Shown here: piece after piece, positions 7,524 to 15,405 of the stretch | Layout: every line of letters starts with the position of its first letter | How positions within the stretch are numbered: the first letter of the stretch is position 1 | Assembly: GCA_035310125.1 (NCBI GenBank) | Contig: DATGEP010000206.1 | Span: 1 to 28,879, forward strand | Direction of reading: 5' to 3' | Length of the DNA stretch: 28,879 nt | From: DATGEP01 sp035310125 | GTDB lineage: Bacteria; Chloroflexota; Ktedonobacteria; Ktedonobacterales; JADMIN01 | Made by a program: the position numbers and the translations under genes | The notes under the pieces: model-generated | Databases searched by the model: none | Seen by the model: the letters and a program-made list of their open reading frames with translations, nothing else | What the model was told of the DNA's origin: nothing

Positions 7524-8810
7524 ATGGACATGCGTGCCTTAGAAGCCACCGACCCCGAGATTGCCGACATCATTAGGCGCGAGGAGCGCCGGCAGTTCGA
7601 GGGTATCGAGCTTATCGCGTCGGAAAACTACGTCAGCACGGCCGTCATGGAGACGATGGCGAACATGATGACGAATAAGTATGCCGAAGGCCTACCGGGC
7701 AAGCGCTACTACGGCGGCTGTGAGTTCGTGGACGAGGCGGAGCGGCTCGCCATTGAGCGTGCCAAACAGCTCTTTGGCGCCGAGCACGCCAACGTCCAGC
7801 CGCACTCCGGCGCCCAGGCCAATGCTGCCGTATATCTCGCGCTCCTTAAGCCCGGCGACACTGTGCTCGGCATGGCGCTCGATCAGGGAGGTCACCTCAC
7901 GCATGGCAGCAAGGTTAACTTCTCCGGCAAGCTCTACAACTTCGTCGCGTATGGCGTCAGCCGCGAAACCGAGACGATAGACTATGACGCACTGGCGCGG
8001 CTGGCGCAGGAGCACCAGCCGAAGTTGATCGTCGCGGGCTTCTCCGCGTATTCGCGGAAGCTGGACTTCGCCCGCTTCCGCGAGATCGCCGACAGCGTAG
8101 GCGCGCTGCTCATGGCGGACATCGCCCATGTCGCAGGCCTCGTCGCCACTGGCCACTATCCCAACCCACTCCCGCACTGCCAGGTCGTCACCACGACCAC
8201 ACATAAGACGCTGCGCGGGCCGCGCGGGGCGCTCATACTTTGCACTGAAGAGCTGGCCCCAAAGATTGATAAGGGCGTCTTCCCCGGCACGCAGGGCGGC
8301 CCGCTCATGCACATCATTGCCGCCAAGGCGGTCGCCTTCAAAGAAGCTCTGCAGCCGGATTTCAAGGTCTACCAACAGCGCGTCGTGGATAACGCTCAGG
8401 TGCTCGCCGCCTCTCTGCAAGAGCACGGGTTCCGGCTGGTCTCCGGCGGCACAGACAACCACCTCATGCTGGTGGATGTACGCCCGCTCGGTGTGACCGG
8501 CCGCGACACCGAGGTAGCGCTTGAAGCTGTCCACATCACCGCCAACAAGAACGCCATCCCATTCGACCCGGAACCACCAGTGCGGACAAGCGGTGTGCGT
8601 CTCGGCACTCCCGCGGTCACCACGCGCGGCTTCGGTGCGGCGGAAATGCGTGACGTGGCGGACCTCATTACCGAGGCCATTCGCGGACGGGAGGACGATG
8701 CATCCGTCGCCCGCACTCGCGAGCGCGCTGTCGCGCTGGCCACCCGCTTCCCGCTGCCCGGCGTCCACCTGTCGCCCGATCTCAAGCCAAAGGCCACTCT
8801 AACCCACTAG
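7524..8810 (+). CDS. glyA: Serine hydroxymethyltransferase
   Basis: A cytoplasmic PLP enzyme that interconverts serine plus tetrahydrofolate with glycine plus 5,10-methylene-tetrahydrofolate, the main source of one-carbon units. The 428 residues match the usual bacterial length. Diagnostic segments: the N-terminal RQFEGIELIASENYVS, the substrate-region NKYAEGLPGKRYYGGCEFVDEAE, HSGAQAN, DIAHVAGLVATG, and the PLP-binding lysine in TTTTHKTLRGPRG (Lys228). The C-terminal SGVRLGTPAVTTRGF is also typical. The start at 7524 is preferred because GGGAGAAG precedes it. An upstream in-frame ATG at 7479 would add 15 atypical residues. It appears to be monocistronic, with 184 bp to the next gene. Confidence 0.97.
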   Translation: MDMRALEATDPEIADIIRREERRQFEGIELIASENYVSTAVMETMANMMTNKYAEGLPGKRYYGGCEFVDEAERLAIERAKQLFGAEHANVQPHSGAQANAAVYLALLKPGDTVLGMALDQGGHLTHGSKVNFSGKLYNFVAYGVSRETETIDYDALARLAQEHQPKLIVAGFSAYSRKLDFARFREIADSVGALLMADIAHVAGLVATGHYPNPLPHCQVVTTTTHKTLRGPRGALILCTEELAPKIDKGVFPGTQGGPLMHIIAAKAVAFKEALQPDFKVYQQRVVDNAQVLAASLQEHGFRLVSGGTDNHLMLVDVRPLGVTGRDTEVALEAVHITANKNAIPFDPEPPVRTSGVRLGTPAVTTRGFGAAEMRDVADLITEAIRGREDDASVARTRERAVALATRFPLPGVHLSPDLKPKATLTH

Positions 8811-8994
8811 AAGGTGCGCGTTTACGAGCTGATGGACTGAATCTGGCGGCTCGTCCCTGGTTGCCACATACTGGTACCGAATCGCGCGGCTACCCGTCTG
8901 GATGAGCTGGGGGGCATACAGCCCGCACTCATAACTACCAGGTAGCCAACCATGCAATCACGAGCGTTTCGCGACTGAAAGGACAACACCCCCT

Positions 8995-11031
8995 ATGAAC
9001 GTCTATCGCGCGGAGCTGATTCGTACCGTCGCCTTGATCGCCCACGGCGGCTCCGGCAAAACCTCCCTCGTGGACGCCGCACTCTACGATACCGGCGTCG
9101 TCAATCGCATCGGCCGTGTTGACGACGGCAGCTCGAACTCGGATACTGACCCTGATGAGATCAAGCGCCGCATGTCCATCAACCTGACGGTCGTGCCTAT
9201 CGAGTGGAAGAGCACTAAGATCAACTTTTTGGACACGCCCGGCTATGCGGACTTCGTAGGAGAGGTGATGGCATCGCTCCGCGTGGCGGACGCCGCTGTG
9301 GTCGTGGTCTCAGCCGATAAAGGAGCAGAAGTTGGGACGGAGCTCGTCTGGCGCTATGCCAACGAACACGATCTGCCCCGCCTGATCTTTGTGAACAAGC
9401 TTGATCGCGATAATACAAGCTTTGACCGCGCGCTGGACTCGCTGCGTGGCCGCTTCGGCACAAAAGTCGTCCCGCTCACCATCCCCATCGGCGAACAAGG
9501 TGGTTTTTCAGGCGTCGTGGACCTCGTTTCGGGGAAGGCGTATTCCTTCTCCGGCGATAAAGTATCCACAGGCGAGATCCCTGCCAGCATGGGCGATGCC
9601 GCTGCCCGCTATCGTGAGCAGCTTATCGAGAGCGCCGTCGAGTCCGACGACGACCTGATGGCAAAGTATCTCGAAGGCGAAGAGTTGAGCGAGGCCGAGC
9701 TGCGTCAGGCCATCAAAGCCGGTGTCGCCGCGCGCATGCTCATGCCTGTCCTCGCCGGGTCCGCCGCGAAGAACATCGGTATCCAGCCACTTTTCGATGC
9801 CATCGTCGAGTATCTGCCCAGCGCCGCGGACCGAATTGGCGCGACTGCGAGCGGCGCGACTGCCGCCTTCGTCTTCAAGACTATTGTGGACCCGCAGAAG
9901 GGGCAGCAGACCTTTTTCAAGGTCTACAGCGGCTCCATCAAATCCGACGAGCACACCTTCAATGTGACGACCGGCACGGACGAGCGCCTGGGCCAGATTT
10001 CCTGCGTTCGAGGCAAGCTCAACGAGCCAGTGCCAGAGGTGGCTGACGGCGACATCGGCGCCGTCGTGAAACTGAGTAACACGCATACTGGCGACACGCT
10101 GGGTGCGAAAGATACCCAACCGTTACCGCCCATCCACAATCCGAAGCCGGTCTTCACCGCCGCTGTTACAGCCAAGACGCAGACCGACCTGGATAAGATG
10201 GGCACCGCCCTCGCGCGCATCACCGAAGAAGACCCTACGCTGCACGTCGCACGCGATCCCGAGACAGCGGAGACGCTTGTATCGGGTATGGGTGAGTCGC
10301 ACGTAGATATCGCTATCGAGCGAATGGCGAGGCGCTTTGGCGTGGACGTGACCAAACACGACCGCCGGGTGCCGTACCGCGAGACGATCAAGAAGAAGGC
10401 CCGCGCCGAGGGGCGCCATAAGAAGCAGACCGGCGGGCATGGCCAGTTCGCGGATATCTGGTTGGAGATCGAACCGCTGGTGGGCAGTGAAGAGCAATAC
10501 GTATTCGAGAACAAGATCGTCGGCGGCGTGGTGCCAAGAGAGTACGTTCCGGGCGTGGAGAAGGGCGTCGCGGAGTCGCTCAAGCGCGGCTTCATCGCGG
10601 GTTGCCCGATGCTGCATGTACGTGTCGCACTGGTGGATGGCAAGTACCACCCGGTGGATTCCTCCTCGCAAGCTTTCGAGACGGCGGCGCACATTGGCAT
10701 GAAGGAGGCGGTGGCGCTGGCGGGGCCGACGCTCCTGGAGCCGATCATGAACGTTACCATCGAGATGCCCGAAGCCAACATGGGTGACGTGAACTCCGAC
10801 CTCAACACCAAGCGCGCCCGCATCCTGGGCATGGAGTCAGCCGCCGACGGCATGCAGCGCATCACCGCGCAGGTGCCGATGTCCGAGATGCTGCATTATG
10901 CCACGGACCTACGCTCAATTACGCAGGGCCGCGGCACGTTCTCAATGGAGGTTGCCGACTACGAAGAGGTGCCGTCAAGCGTCCAGCAGCAGATCATCGA
11001 GGCGTACAAGAAGAGCCGGGAGGAAAAGTAG
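8995..11031 (+). CDS. Elongation factor G-like GTPase (EF-G-2 type)
   Basis: A 678-residue translational GTPase with the five-domain EF-G layout. The G-domain motifs are AHGGSGKT (P-loop, 16-23), DTPGYADF (80-87) and NKLD (134-137). Domains II-V follow, including the domain IV GQFADIWLEIEP and domain V NMGDVNSDLNTKRARILGM. Canonical EF-G has AHIDAGKTT and DTPGH; here the P-loop differs and the catalytic His is Tyr84. Both changes are features I associate with the EF-G-2 paralogs such as that of Thermus thermophilus, not the main fusA product. The genes usually beside fusA (rpsL, rpsG, tuf) are absent, which fits a paralog. A GAAAGGA ribosome site lies about 12 bp before the ATG. Its exact cellular role is unsettled; ribosome-dependent GTPase activity is expected. 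Confidence 0.92.
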   Translation: MNVYRAELIRTVALIAHGGSGKTSLVDAALYDTGVVNRIGRVDDGSSNSDTDPDEIKRRMSINLTVVPIEWKSTKINFLDTPGYADFVGEVMASLRVADAAVVVVSADKGAEVGTELVWRYANEHDLPRLIFVNKLDRDNTSFDRALDSLRGRFGTKVVPLTIPIGEQGGFSGVVDLVSGKAYSFSGDKVSTGEIPASMGDAAARYREQLIESAVESDDDLMAKYLEGEELSEAELRQAIKAGVAARMLMPVLAGSAAKNIGIQPLFDAIVEYLPSAADRIGATASGATAAFVFKTIVDPQKGQQTFFKVYSGSIKSDEHTFNVTTGTDERLGQISCVRGKLNEPVPEVADGDIGAVVKLSNTHTGDTLGAKDTQPLPPIHNPKPVFTAAVTAKTQTDLDKMGTALARITEEDPTLHVARDPETAETLVSGMGESHVDIAIERMARRFGVDVTKHDRRVPYRETIKKKARAEGRHKKQTGGHGQFADIWLEIEPLVGSEEQYVFENKIVGGVVPREYVPGVEKGVAESLKRGFIAGCPMLHVRVALVDGKYHPVDSSSQAFETAAHIGMKEAVALAGPTLLEPIMNVTIEMPEANMGDVNSDLNTKRARILGMESAADGMQRITAQVPMSEMLHYATDLRSITQGRGTFSMEVADYEEVPSSVQQQIIEAYKKSREEK

Positions 11032-11045
11032 TCGCTCAACTCATT

Positions 11046-11088
11046 CGCGGACACGATGCGGTATTGCCGTTGCCCGATCGTGTCCGCG
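11046..11088. terminator. Long hairpin between convergent genes, probable bidirectional terminator
   Basis: CGCGGACACGAT (11046-11057) and ATCGTGTCCGCG (11077-11088) pair perfectly over 12 bp with a 19-base loop. The loop itself can form a small CGG/CCG stem. It fills the 58-bp gap between the EF-G-like stop and the SDR stop. T-runs are weak on both sides. Confidence 0.65.
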
Positions 11089-11089
11089 T

Positions 11090-11887
11090 CTACAGCATTC
11101 CCACCACCAGGCCGCCGTCCACTTGTACGCTCGCGCCGGTGATATAGGCCGCCTGTTTCGAGGCCAGGAATGCCACCAGCGCACCGATCTCCTCTGGTTG
11201 GCCCACGCGCCCGGCGGGTATGCTCCGTCCTACCTCTGAGATGGCCTGCTCGAAGCTGACGCCGCGCCGCGCCGCCTCCGCGCCCCGCAGCTCACGCTGC
11301 CGGTCCGTCAAAATGATTCCTGGCAGAACGTTGTTTACCGTCACGCCCGATCCCGCCAACTCACGCGAGAGTGTTTTCGCCAGCCCAACAACCGCCGAGC
11401 GCAACGAGTTCGACAGAATGAGATCGTCTATCGGCTGCTTCACGCTCGAGCTGACGATGTTGATGATGCGTCCCTGCCCGCTGGCTCGCAGCAGTGGCAG
11501 GGCCTCGCGCACCATGCGCACGACGCTCATCAGCGTAAGCTGAAACGCCCGCTCCCATTCCGCGTCGCCGACGCGCGCGAATCCGCCCGGCGGCGGCCCG
11601 CCCGCATTGTTCACCAGCACATCGAGGCGTCCAAATTTGTCTCGCGCCAGTCCGATCACCTTTGCAGCCGCGTCCGGCGCCGACACGTCCAGTGCCAGCG
11701 TCTCGACGCGCGCGCTCTGTGCGGCGCCGGTACGCAGATCCTTCGCCGCCTCCTCCAGACGAAGCGGCTCGCGGGCACAGATTACGAGCGAAGCGCCCTC
11801 TGTCACGAGTGCCTTTGCGCTCGCGAACCCCAGCCCTCGGCTCGCCGCCAGCACCACCGCAACGCGCCCCGCCAGCCCCAGGTCCAT
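11090..11887 (-). CDS. Divergent short-chain dehydrogenase/reductase family protein (FabG-like)
   Basis: 265 residues with a Rossmann fold. The cofactor loop is AASRGLG (14-20) in place of TGxxxGxG, and NNAGG is at 93-97. The catalytic YxxxK of classical SDRs aligns with Ser159 and Arg163 in the segment LILSNSLRSAVVGLAKTLS, so the usual Tyr/Lys pair is missing. The residues SSSVKQPI before it and the later VNNVLPGIILTDRQ closely follow a known group of beta-ketoacyl-reductase-like SDRs with imperfect catalytic tetrads. Whether it still reduces a keto group is unclear. The start at 11887 has GAGGTG 5 bp upstream. The frame stays open to 11995 but that extension overlaps the tRNA-Ser gene and its terminator. 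Confidence 0.88.
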   Translation of the reverse strand: MDLGLAGRVAVVLAASRGLGFASAKALVTEGASLVICAREPLRLEEAAKDLRTGAAQSARVETLALDVSAPDAAAKVIGLARDKFGRLDVLVNNAGGPPPGGFARVGDAEWERAFQLTLMSVVRMVREALPLLRASGQGRIINIVSSSVKQPIDDLILSNSLRSAVVGLAKTLSRELAGSGVTVNNVLPGIILTDRQRELRGAEAARRGVSFEQAISEVGRSIPAGRVGQPEEIGALVAFLASKQAAYITGASVQVDGGLVVGML

Positions 11888-11920
11888 ATGACACCTCGCT
11901 TGCATCAAGCTCGCCAGCAC

Positions 11921-11951
11921 ACAAAAGAACCCGCCGTGACAGGCGGGTTCT
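11921..11951 (-). terminator. Rho-independent terminator of the tRNA-Ser genes
   Basis: On the minus strand AGAACCCGCC and GGCGGGTTCT form a perfect 10-bp stem with a six-base loop (TGTCAC), followed by TTTGTG. The first stem base is also the A of the encoded CCA of tRNA-Ser(GGA), so the tRNA end and the terminator share a nucleotide. Confidence 0.85.
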
Positions 11952-12040
11952 GGCGGAGGAGGTGGGATTCGAACCCACGGTGCCCTTTCGGGCACACGCG
12001 ATTTCCAGTCGCGCCCACTAGGCCTCTATGGGACTCCTCC
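11951..12040 (-). tRNA. tRNA-Ser (anticodon GGA)
   Basis: A 90-nt type II tRNA including an encoded CCA. The acceptor stem GGAGGAG/CTCCTCC is perfect. The anticodon loop CTGGAAA gives anticodon GGA, reading UCC and UCU. The long variable arm (GTGCCCGAAAGGGCAC) and the T-arm GTGGGTTCGAATCCCAC are clear. The discriminator is G, as expected for serine. It lies 67 bp downstream of a second tRNA-Ser on the same strand and is probably co-transcribed with it, as no promoter of its own was seen. Confidence 0.95.
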
Positions 12041-12059
12041 TGAGCGGTTGAGACAGGAA

Positions 12060-12091
12060 CATGGCGAGCGGCCACGTGCCTGCTCGCCATG
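12060..12091 (-). repeat. Stem-loop between the two tRNA-Ser genes
   Basis: CATGGCGAGC (12060-12069) and GCTCGCCATG (12082-12091) are perfect 10-bp arms around a 12-base loop containing CACGTG. In the transcript it would follow the 3' end of tRNA-Ser(CGA). The sequence after it (TTCCTGTCTC) is only partly T-rich, so it may be a leaky terminator or an RNA-processing element. Confidence 0.55.
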
Positions 12092-12107
12092 CGCTGCTGG
12101 TGCCGGG

Positions 12108-12195
12108 CGGAAGGGGCGGGATTCGAACCCGCGGTGCCCTATTCAGGCACACCGCTTTTCGAGAGCGGCACCATAAACCACTCGGACACCCTTCC
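12108..12195 (-). tRNA. tRNA-Ser (anticodon CGA)
   Basis: An 88-nt type II tRNA. Acceptor GGAAGGG/CCCTTCC pairs perfectly, with discriminator G. The anticodon stem-loop CCGCT-CTCGAAA-AGCGG gives anticodon CGA, reading UCG. A long variable arm (GTGCCTGAATAGGGCAC) is present. The bases after the discriminator are CCC, so CCA is not encoded and must be added, unlike its neighbour. It has its own promoter immediately upstream. Confidence 0.95.
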
Positions 12196-12202
12196 GCCCG
12201 AC

Positions 12203-12231
12203 AGTATAGCATAGGCCATGCAGTGCCGCAA
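12203..12231 (-). promoter_or_regulatory. Promoter of the tRNA-Ser pair
   Basis: TTGCGG (12226-12231) and TATACT (12203-12208) on the minus strand are 17 bp apart. The expected transcription start falls about at the mature tRNA 5' end (12195), leaving almost no leader. Confidence 0.7.
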
Positions 12232-12279
12232 GCCACATCGCGCCCCGACGCGACCCGCCAGCGAGCGGCGATGGTCACG

Positions 12280-15150
12280 TTAGCGCCCGTGGCATTGCTT
12301 GTACTTGCGTCCACTTCCACAGGGACATGGCTGATTCCGACTCGGCAGCCCGTTCACACCTGAAGCGCTCGCCGTCCCACCTCTGGCCGCCGCCGCCGTC
12401 GCTGGTTGGGGAGCGCGCGCAGTGGACCCACTTTTTGCCGTCGCCGGATGTCGCCCGTTTGGCTGGGTCGCTGAAGCATTCTTCGCAGCTGGCCGGCTCG
12501 CACCAGGACGCGCCGCGGCGGGCAACCCTTTCGGCTTGGCAGCCGCATTGCCCACTCCCTTCACCTGACCGCTCATTTTTGCCATGGCATCCGCGTTCGT
12601 GTGCAGATTCTTCGGCAGCGCCTCCGCCGGTGGCTCTTGCAAGCGTACCTGTACGCCGCCACGATACAGCAGATCCACGACGTGATGCTCGATGTCAAGC
12701 TTGAGCTGCTCGAACGCCTGATAAGCCTCGCGCTTGAACTCCACCAGCGGATCGCGCTGTGCCACTCCGCGCAGCCCAATACCGCTACGCATGACATCCA
12801 TCTGGTCAATATGGTCCTGCCAGAGCGCATCCACCACCTGGAGGACGACCATACGCTCAAACTGGCGCATGTAGAAATCGCCAGACTCGACCGTGTTCAT
12901 TTCCTTGGCTTGCTGGATGACAAATTCCTCTTTGGCCTGATATCCCGCCTTCGCCACTTCGACAAGCGCGTTCATCAGCGTGTCGCGCCTAAGTCGGGTA
13001 ATCTGCTCCGGGAACACGTCGTCCGGCACGTGTACCTGCCAGGCATCGAATTGCTTGACGATCCCGTCCAGATCCCAGTTCTCCGCGAGCGGCGCCGCGG
13101 TATGCGCCTGCACGACACGCCGTACCTCATGCTCGATCATCTGGAGCACGCGCTCATGCATATCCTCGCGCGCCAGCACCGCTTGCCGGTCCTCGTAGAT
13201 CGCAGCGCGCTGCGCGGCGATGACGTCGTCATATTCCACCACATTCTTGCGGATATCGAAGTTGAAGCCTTCGACTTTCGCCTGCGCCTGCTCCAGCATG
13301 TTCGAAACCATCTTGGCTTCGATGGGCATCTCATCGTCCATGCCCAGCTTTTGCAGCAGTCCTGACGCACGCTCGATACCCGAACGCCGCAGCAGCTCGT
13401 CCTCCAAAGAGAGGAAGAAGCGCGATTCGCCTGGATCGCCCTGGCGACCCGAACGACCACGCAACTGGTTGTCAATGCGCCGCGACTCGTGCCGCTCTGT
13501 GCCGATGATGTAAAGGCCGCCCGCCTCTATCACTTTCGCCCGGTCTTCGTCGCAGCGCTTGCGCGCCTCTTCCAGCGCCTCCGCGCGGTCTTCCTCGGTC
13601 GCGAATTCAGGATCAATGTCGCGCTCGCGCAGAATCTGCTCGACAAAGCCTTCTGGATTGCCGCCCAGCACAATATCGGTGCCGCGACCGGCCATGTTCG
13701 TCGCAATCGTCACCGAGCCGCCGCGCCCCGCCTGCGCGACCACCTGCGCCTCGCGCGCGTGCTGTTTCGCGTTCAACACATCATGCTGGATGCCTTCATA
13801 ATCCAGCAATCCGGACAGATATTCCGACAGCTCGACCGATGTCGTACCCACAAGCACCGGCTGCCCCGCCTCGTGCCGCTCCCGAATCTCGCGAGCCACC
13901 GCCGCGAATTTGCCCTTCTCCGTACGGTAGATCGAGTCGGTATGATCCGTCCGGTTGATCGGCTTGTTCGTCGGCACGACGATCACATCCAGCTTGTAGA
14001 TCTTGTGAAACTCCTCAGCTTCGGTAATAGCCGTGCCAGTCATGCCAGCCAGTTTTTCGTACAGCCGGAAGTAGTTCTGAAAGGTGATCGTCGCCAGCGT
14101 GCGATTCTCACGCTGGATGGTCACATTCTCCTTCGCCTCAATCGCTTGGTGCAATCCCTCGCTGTAGCGCCGGCCTTGCAACACGCGCCCAGTGAATTCG
14201 TCCACGATCAATACTTCGCCGTCGCGCACGAGATAGTCCTTATCGCGCTTGAAGAGCGCGTGCGCCTTCAACGCATTCTCCAGGTGCCGGGTCAAGTCCA
14301 TATCATTGTAGATATTTTCGACGCCGAGCATGCGCTCGATCTTATCAATACCGGATTGTGTGATGGCGACTGTGCGCGTCTTTGGGTCAATCTCGTAGTC
14401 GGTCTCCGCCTTTAGACGTGGCACCGCGCGCGCGAATGTCTTATAAAGCTCGGCGGACTCATCCGCCTGACCGGAGATAATCAATGGCGTTCGCGCTTCG
14501 TCAATGAGGATGTTATCCACCTCGTCCACGATGGCGAAGTTCAGCCCACGCTGTGCGCAGAGGCTAAGGTCTGGCACCATATGATCGCGCAGATAATCAA
14601 ATCCCAGCTCATTATTTGTGGCATACGTGATGTCGGCGGCGTAGGCGGCCCTGCGCTCTGCACTCTGCGGATTCTGCGATGTCAGCACCACGCCGCACGA
14701 CAGGCCCAGGAACTCATGGATGCGGCCCATCCAATCGCGGTCGCGCTTGACGAGATAATCGTTCACAGTGACGATGTGAACGCCCTTGCCCGTCAGTGCG
14801 TTCAGGTATGACGGCAGCGTCGCCACTAATGTCTTACCTTCGCCGGTGCGCATCTCGGCAATCTTGCCTTCGTGCAGCACGATGCCGCCAATAAGCTGCA
14901 CATCGAAGTGGCGCATACCGATGGTCCGGCGACCGGCTTCGCGCACGACGGCGAAGGCATCGGGCAGGATGTCATCCAGGCCGGCGCCATTCTCCAGCTC
15001 CTGCTTGAACTCACCGGTCATGGCCCGCAGCTCGCCATCGTCCAGCGCGCGCATCTCGTCTTCAAGGTTGTTGATACGCTCAACAATGGGGCGCATCCGT
15101 TTGAGCTCACGCTCGTTGGGATCGCCAAGAATCTTCGTTATGAAACTCAT
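12280..15150 (-). CDS. secA: Preprotein translocase ATPase SecA
   Basis: 956 residues: the motor that drives unfolded preproteins through SecYEG at the membrane. The sequence shows Walker A MRTGEGKT (Lys106), the DEVD box (209-212) followed by NILIDEARTPLIISG, the preprotein-crosslinking and scaffold regions, motif VI QLRGRSGRQGDPG, and a C-terminal SEC-C zinc site CPCGSGRKYKQCH that normally contacts SecB or the ribosome. Before that site lies an Ala/Pro/Thr-rich, probably disordered linker of about 75 residues. The start is at 15150 because MSFITKILGDPNERE is the family's usual N-terminus; the frame runs on to 15300 without homology. The ribosome site is weak (GGAG, 13 bp away). The two tRNA-Ser genes follow on the same strand but have their own promoter. 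Confidence 0.97.
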   Translation of the reverse strand: MSFITKILGDPNERELKRMRPIVERINNLEDEMRALDDGELRAMTGEFKQELENGAGLDDILPDAFAVVREAGRRTIGMRHFDVQLIGGIVLHEGKIAEMRTGEGKTLVATLPSYLNALTGKGVHIVTVNDYLVKRDRDWMGRIHEFLGLSCGVVLTSQNPQSAERRAAYAADITYATNNELGFDYLRDHMVPDLSLCAQRGLNFAIVDEVDNILIDEARTPLIISGQADESAELYKTFARAVPRLKAETDYEIDPKTRTVAITQSGIDKIERMLGVENIYNDMDLTRHLENALKAHALFKRDKDYLVRDGEVLIVDEFTGRVLQGRRYSEGLHQAIEAKENVTIQRENRTLATITFQNYFRLYEKLAGMTGTAITEAEEFHKIYKLDVIVVPTNKPINRTDHTDSIYRTEKGKFAAVAREIRERHEAGQPVLVGTTSVELSEYLSGLLDYEGIQHDVLNAKQHAREAQVVAQAGRGGSVTIATNMAGRGTDIVLGGNPEGFVEQILRERDIDPEFATEEDRAEALEEARKRCDEDRAKVIEAGGLYIIGTERHESRRIDNQLRGRSGRQGDPGESRFFLSLEDELLRRSGIERASGLLQKLGMDDEMPIEAKMVSNMLEQAQAKVEGFNFDIRKNVVEYDDVIAAQRAAIYEDRQAVLAREDMHERVLQMIEHEVRRVVQAHTAAPLAENWDLDGIVKQFDAWQVHVPDDVFPEQITRLRRDTLMNALVEVAKAGYQAKEEFVIQQAKEMNTVESGDFYMRQFERMVVLQVVDALWQDHIDQMDVMRSGIGLRGVAQRDPLVEFKREAYQAFEQLKLDIEHHVVDLLYRGGVQVRLQEPPAEALPKNLHTNADAMAKMSGQVKGVGNAAAKPKGLPAAARPGASRPAAKNASATQPNGRHPATAKSGSTARAPQPATAAAARGGTASASGVNGLPSRNQPCPCGSGRKYKQCHGR

Positions 15151-15228
15151 CGTGAGGGCCACTCCATCAGAATCGCGCCGCGCATGATCTCGGCACATGG
15201 GTAGACTACAGCGCCGTCGCCAACCGGC

Positions 15229-15237
15229 ATTATACCA
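15229..15237 (-). promoter_or_regulatory. Extended -10 promoter candidate for secA
   Basis: On the minus strand TGGTATAAT is a perfect extended -10 (TGnTATAAT), about 80 bp upstream of the secA start. No matching -35 is visible, which extended -10 promoters can lack. Confidence 0.5.
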
Positions 15238-15321
15238 CGCCCAACCAGGCGCACCGCGACATGCGGGCGACAACCCGCGTGCCGTTTGCCCTCCCCACAT
15301 AATCTGCGGGCGTCACGTCGC

Positions 15322-15351
15322 TAGACCACTATCGTACTTTTGTTCTATAAT
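15322..15351 (+). promoter_or_regulatory. dinB promoter with SOS-box-like palindrome
   Basis: TAGACC (15322-15327) is followed 18 bp later by a perfect TATAAT (15346-15351). Between and touching them lies CGTACTTTTGTTCT (15333-15346), which matches the Gram-positive LexA box CGAAC-N4-GTTCG in eight of ten defined positions. LexA bound here would cover the promoter, which fits the SOS role of DinB. Confidence 0.5.
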
Positions 15352-15405
15352 GCGTAGCAGCCAATGCTTCTTTGTGGGCAATACGAGTGAGGACAGGTGC
15401 AGAGC

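Noticed and set aside
8811..8994. Several GGTACC-like and CTACC-A-GGTAG motifs between glyA and the EF-G-like gene
   Set aside because: They are short and irregular. I could not fit them to a riboswitch, T-box or terminator.
11888..11995. N-terminal extension of the SDR protein
   Set aside because: It would run through the tRNA terminator and into tRNA-Ser(GGA), has no homology, and the internal ATG at 11887 has a good ribosome site.
13489..14415. A 308-codon plus-strand open frame
   Set aside because: It lies wholly antisense to secA, is rich in His, Arg and Leu as expected from a shadow frame, and has no ribosome site. Similar antisense frames over the second ClC gene (5642-6493), glyA (7692-8768) and the EF-G-like gene (9924-10865) were dropped for the same reason.
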